64,000 bases of DNA. Origin: Proteiniclasticum ruminis. Its GTDB lineage: Bacteria; Bacillota; Clostridia; Clostridiales; Clostridiaceae. The stretch is taken from contig NZ_FOVK01000002.1 of NCBI RefSeq assembly GCF_900115135.1, forward strand, positions 338,668 to 402,667, written 5' to 3'. The translations under genes and the position numbers were made by a program. Positions 61,270-64,000 of the stretch are shown one piece after another. The notes below the pieces were generated by a model. That model was not told the origin of the DNA and did not search any database. It was given only the letters and a program-made list of their open reading frames with translations. Every line of letters starts with the position of its first letter. Positions within the stretch are counted from its first letter, which is position 1.

Positions 61270-62829
61270 ATGGCTAACAAAATTCAAGTCAAGTTGATCC
61301 TGGAACTGCGGTCGAAGAACATGTCGCGCAATAATATCGCTGAAATACGTGGTATGTCCAGAAACTCAGTCTCTGATGTTATCAAACGTTCAAAGAAGTT
61401 GGGAATCATCTATGATGATGTGAAGGACAAGAGCCCTGACGATGTTTATGCTTTATTCTATCCAGAGCGTCATACCATAGAGTCGCTTTTTGCGCCTCCA
61501 GATTATGACCATGTCCACAAGGAACTTAAGCGTGTCGGCGTAACGTTGAAGCTTCTTTGGCACGAGTATAAAGATCGTTGTGTAAAAGAGGGATCTATTC
61601 CCATGGGTTACACAAAATACTGCAAAGGTTATGGAGAGCATACACAGATCAGCCAACTCACCAGCCACTTAACCCATAAACCTGGAAACACTGTAGAAGT
61701 GGACTGGTCGGGTCCCACGATGTCTTATGTGGTTCAATCTACGGGAGAAATCATCACAGTCTATCTATTCGTTGCCACTCTTCCCTACAGCCAATATAGC
61801 TACGTAGAGCCTTGCCTGAACATGAAACAGCAGACTTGGCTCAGGTGCCATGTGCATATGTATGAGTACTTCCGAGGAGTTCCCATCCGGACTGTCTGTG
61901 ATAATCTCAAAACTGGTGTTGTAAAACACCCACGAGAAGGCGACATTATTCTCAACGACGAATACGATGCATTAGCACACCACTATATGACTGCCATTAT
62001 GCCCACTCGTATAAAAAAGCCAAAAGACAAGGCTTCTGTGGAAGGTACGGTAGGAAATATTGCAACATCAATTATCGCAAGACTGAGACATCAACGGTTT
62101 GGTTCCTTTGAGGCACTGAAAGACCATATATCTATAGCACTTGAAGATTACAATAAAACGCCGTTCCAAAAACGAGACGGTAGCCGATATGAGGTTTTTC
62201 TTCAAGAAGAAATGTCCTATCTCCATCGCTTACCCGACATTCCTTATGAAGTAGCCGAATGGGTTTACGGAAGAGCCATCGGTCTGAATTCTCACGTAAT
62301 CTATGCAAAGAACAGCTACTCTTGCCCCTATCAGTATTATGGCAAGAAGGTTGATCTTAGAATTACTGATACGCAGCTTGAAATCTACTATCGAAATGAA
62401 CGTTTGCAGACTCATAACAAGTTCCCAGCCTACATAACCAACCGATACTCTACTCATGAGGAGGATATGCCGGATAAGCTGAAGATAAATGACTGGGATG
62501 ACGAGAGGATAAGGCGTTGGGCGAGTAAAATCGGTCCTTCGACTACTATGGTAATCAATCGTATATTTTCTTCTGTCACAATAAAAGAACAGGGATATAA
62601 TTCTTCCCTGTCCGTTCTTCGCCTTAGCAATCTCTATTCGGAGGCTCGTCTGGAAACCGCCTGCGAAATAGCTCTGAGTAAAATCAAAGTGCCTCGGTAC
62701 AATCATCTTAAATCAATCCTCTCCACCAATCAAGACCTGCTCTATAAGTCAGATAAGGCTTCTGTCAATGAGACATCTGTTGAAGGATATATCAGAGGAG
62801 CAGAGTATTATGGGGGGAAGAAACGATGA
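61270..62829 (+). CDS. istA: IS21-family transposase IstA
   Basis: 519 residues. An N-terminal helix-turn-helix (about 15-45, MSRNNIAEIRGMSRNSVSDV) is followed by a DDE integrase core with Asp145 in VEVDWSGPTM, Asp211 in VCDNLKTGVVKHP and Glu258 in DKASVEGTVGN, and a C-terminal end-binding region (NSHVIYAKNSYSCPYQYYGK). Full length, no interruptions, AGAGGAGG before the ATG: likely an active cut-and-paste transposase that requires IstB. It overlaps istB by 4 bases (ATGA). Confidence 0.95.
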   Translation: MANKIQVKLILELRSKNMSRNNIAEIRGMSRNSVSDVIKRSKKLGIIYDDVKDKSPDDVYALFYPERHTIESLFAPPDYDHVHKELKRVGVTLKLLWHEYKDRCVKEGSIPMGYTKYCKGYGEHTQISQLTSHLTHKPGNTVEVDWSGPTMSYVVQSTGEIITVYLFVATLPYSQYSYVEPCLNMKQQTWLRCHVHMYEYFRGVPIRTVCDNLKTGVVKHPREGDIILNDEYDALAHHYMTAIMPTRIKKPKDKASVEGTVGNIATSIIARLRHQRFGSFEALKDHISIALEDYNKTPFQKRDGSRYEVFLQEEMSYLHRLPDIPYEVAEWVYGRAIGLNSHVIYAKNSYSCPYQYYGKKVDLRITDTQLEIYYRNERLQTHNKFPAYITNRYSTHEEDMPDKLKINDWDDERIRRWASKIGPSTTMVINRIFSSVTIKEQGYNSSLSVLRLSNLYSEARLETACEIALSKIKVPRYNHLKSILSTNQDLLYKSDKASVNETSVEGYIRGAEYYGGKKR

Positions 62830-63590
62830 TACGGGAAGAAACTAGAAGAAAACTCCGTGACCTGAACTTGGAAGAACTCATCCAATACCTGGAAATGGAA
62901 CATATTGAAAATCAATCACACGATTTGAGTTTTGATGAAAGGTTCCAGATGATGATTGATTATCTCTACCAGGTGAAGTACACCGATAAGGTACATCGTC
63001 TGTTGAAAAACGCACGTCTCCGATTACCCAAAGCTGAGATTAATGATATCTATTATGCTGATCGAGGTATCAGTAAGACTGTGATACTGGAATTGGGTAC
63101 CTGTCAGTTTATGGACCGTAACATGAATATCGTATTCCAAGGGTATACTGGATCCGGAAAAACTTATCTGGCCTGCGCAGTAGCGAAGCAAGCCTGTAAG
63201 CTACAGTACCGCACAAAGTATATCCGAATTCCTGACTTACTTATGGAGTATGATGAATCAACTCTTCTAAAAAACGGCCCACAGAAAATACTGCGAAAGT
63301 ACTCTACTTATCCATTGCTTATTTTGGATGAATGGCTGCTTGAGGAAATCTCTGAAAGTGAGCAGTTTTTCCTCTTTGAACTTATTGAGCGAAGACACGA
63401 TACAGCTTCTACGATTTTCTGCACCCAGTTCAAGAAAGAGAATTGGCATAAACGACTTGGTGGAGGCGCCCATGCGGACGCTATCATGGACCGCATCATC
63501 TATAACTCCATCTTTGTTGAAACAGGGACGTTCAATATGAGAGAGTACTTTTCTGCTAAAAGAGAGTACTTAAACATGGACTCCAAATAG
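62826..63590 (+). CDS. istB: IS21-family ATPase helper IstB
   Basis: 254 residues of the AAA+ DnaC-like family. An N-terminal helical part (about 1-95) precedes the Walker A motif FQGYTGSGKTYLACAV, Walker B PLLILDEWLLEE, a sensor-type STIFCTQF and the arginine-rich AIMDRIIYNS. IstB oligomerises on DNA and directs IstA to targets. The 4-base overlap with istA implies coupled translation. Length and motifs are normal for the family. Confidence 0.95.
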   Translation: MIREETRRKLRDLNLEELIQYLEMEHIENQSHDLSFDERFQMMIDYLYQVKYTDKVHRLLKNARLRLPKAEINDIYYADRGISKTVILELGTCQFMDRNMNIVFQGYTGSGKTYLACAVAKQACKLQYRTKYIRIPDLLMEYDESTLLKNGPQKILRKYSTYPLLILDEWLLEEISESEQFFLFELIERRHDTASTIFCTQFKKENWHKRLGGGAHADAIMDRIIYNSIFVETGTFNMREYFSAKREYLNMDSK

Positions 63591-63618
63591 AATATTAGTG
63601 GACTCCAGACTGTAAATG

Positions 63619-63646
63619 ACCGGTCTTAGTTGACACTAAGACCGGT
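63619..63646. repeat. Perfect 12-bp inverted repeat between two IS21 elements
   Basis: ACCGGTCTTAGT and ACTAAGACCGGT flank a TGAC loop. It follows the istB stop by 28 bases, with no T tail. It may be a transcription stop protecting the next element or part of the element's end. Confidence 0.75.
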
Positions 63647-63649
63647 ATC

Positions 63650-64000
63650 ATTGATTATTTCATGGTCGTAGCATCAGCAGTACGCTTTCGAGCATCACTA
63701 ATACTTATAAAAGCATCAGCTTGAAGTTTGCAGTTGTTTCATGTAAAAGCAGCGTTGATTCACAGATAAGCATCATTACCTGTAAGATTATATTGAGATA
63801 TGAGTCTCAAATAATTAACAGGAAGGAGGCCAGAATATGGCCAGCAAAATCAAAGTCAAGCTTATACTAGAACTCCGTGCAGCTCAGGTATCGCAGCGTG
63901 AAATCTGTCGCACCAGGAAAATGTCTCAGCACTCTGTAGGTGAAGTTTATAAGATTGCCAATCAGTTAGAGATCACCTATGACGACATCAAGGACAAATC
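63650..64000 (+). mobile_element. Left end of a third, divergent IS21-family element
   Basis: GCATCA-type repeats (AGCATCAGCAG, GAGCATCACTA, AAGCATCAGCT, AAGCATCATTA between about 63671 and 63773) precede the istA start and look like terminal IstA-binding repeats. They differ from those of the neighbouring element. The rest lies outside the window. Confidence 0.65.
63837..64000 (+). CDS. istA: IstA transposase of a third IS21 element, 3' end outside window
   Basis: The first 54 residues (MASKIKVKLILELRAAQVSQ, then a helix-turn-helix with KMSQHSVGEVYKIAN) align with the N-terminus of the intact IstA at 61270 (MANKIQVKLILELRSKNMSR) but differ at roughly half the positions, so this is a different element and not a copy. 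GGAAGGAGG lies seven bases before the ATG. The catalytic region is beyond the window edge. Confidence 0.9.
   Translation, partial: MASKIKVKLILELRAAQVSQREICRTRKMSQHSVGEVYKIANQLEITYDDIKDK

Larger units (their letters stand above)
61110..63650 (+). mobile_element. Complete IS21-family element
   Basis: Intact istA-istB with flanking repeats. The left region has TGAAGTCC at 61122, 61144 and 61178 plus AAAGACCAC at 61201; the right region has the inverted counterpart AGTGGACTCCAGAC at 63598-63611. Multiple terminal repeats of this sort are usual for IS21. Exact ends and a target duplication could not be fixed by eye, so the boundaries are approximate. Confidence 0.7.

Noticed and set aside
1..64000. 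tRNA or rRNA genes
   Set aside because: No cloverleaf-like sequence with CCA-adjacent acceptor stems and no rRNA-like stretch was recognised on either strand by eye; a dedicated scan would be decisive.

Overview
The window looks like a chromosomal segment of a low-GC Gram-positive of the class Clostridia. The main clues are clostridial hydrophobic (ChW) repeat proteins, Shine-Dalgarno-led genes with TTG and GTG starts, an LPXTG-type surface protein, a VanY-type peptidase and AT-rich intergenic DNA. I cannot name a genus from sequence alone. Nearly the whole window is devoted to the cell surface: two glycan loci flank an island of very large secreted proteins, and the right end is a nest of IS21-type insertion sequences.

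Glycan locus 1 (1-12.4 kb, + strand): end of a Wzy-like polymerase (cut by the window edge), three family-2-like glycosyltransferases, a LicD-family phosphotransferase, a MurJ-type flippase, a LytR-CpsA-Psr-like protein lacking the usual active-site arginines, rmlABCD for dTDP-L-rhamnose, an initiating phosphoglycosyl transferase and a UDP-GlcNAc 2-epimerase. It closes with a strong terminator at 12.46 kb.

Surface-protein island (12.8-38.1 kb): a 2366-residue stalk protein, a leucine-rich-repeat protein, a transglutaminase-like protein and a divergent VanY-type carboxypeptidase. All four carry ChW repeats arranged as triplets (9, 6, 6 and 9 repeats). After a 1.5-kb gap without genes come an Mga-like regulator and a 1768-residue LPXTG protein, a pair reminiscent of Mga and its surface-protein targets in streptococci.

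Glycan locus 2 (38.7-59.6 kb, + strand): a Wzz/CpsC chain-length protein without its kinase, a pglF-E-C-D-like set for a diacetamido-trideoxyhexose primer, a WbuB-like transferase with CapE-F-G for UDP-L-FucNAc, a very AT-rich block with two glycosyltransferases, Wzy and Wzx, then WbpA/WbpB/WbpE-like enzymes around an LpxD-like acyltransferase. Two acyl-CoA genes sit in this locus: an intact 3-hydroxybutyryl-CoA dehydrogenase and a broken MaoC-type hydratase. I infer a tetrasaccharide repeat containing a 2,3-diamino-glucuronic acid whose 3-amino group carries a 3-hydroxyacyl (perhaps 3-hydroxybutyryl) group. A pilin-like gene broken by one base in an A7 run sits between pglF and hbd.

Right end (59.8-64.0 kb): terminal-repeat arrays, a decayed minus-strand IS21 copy in which istA and istB are fused by a deletion, a complete istA-istB element, and the start of a third, divergent istA.
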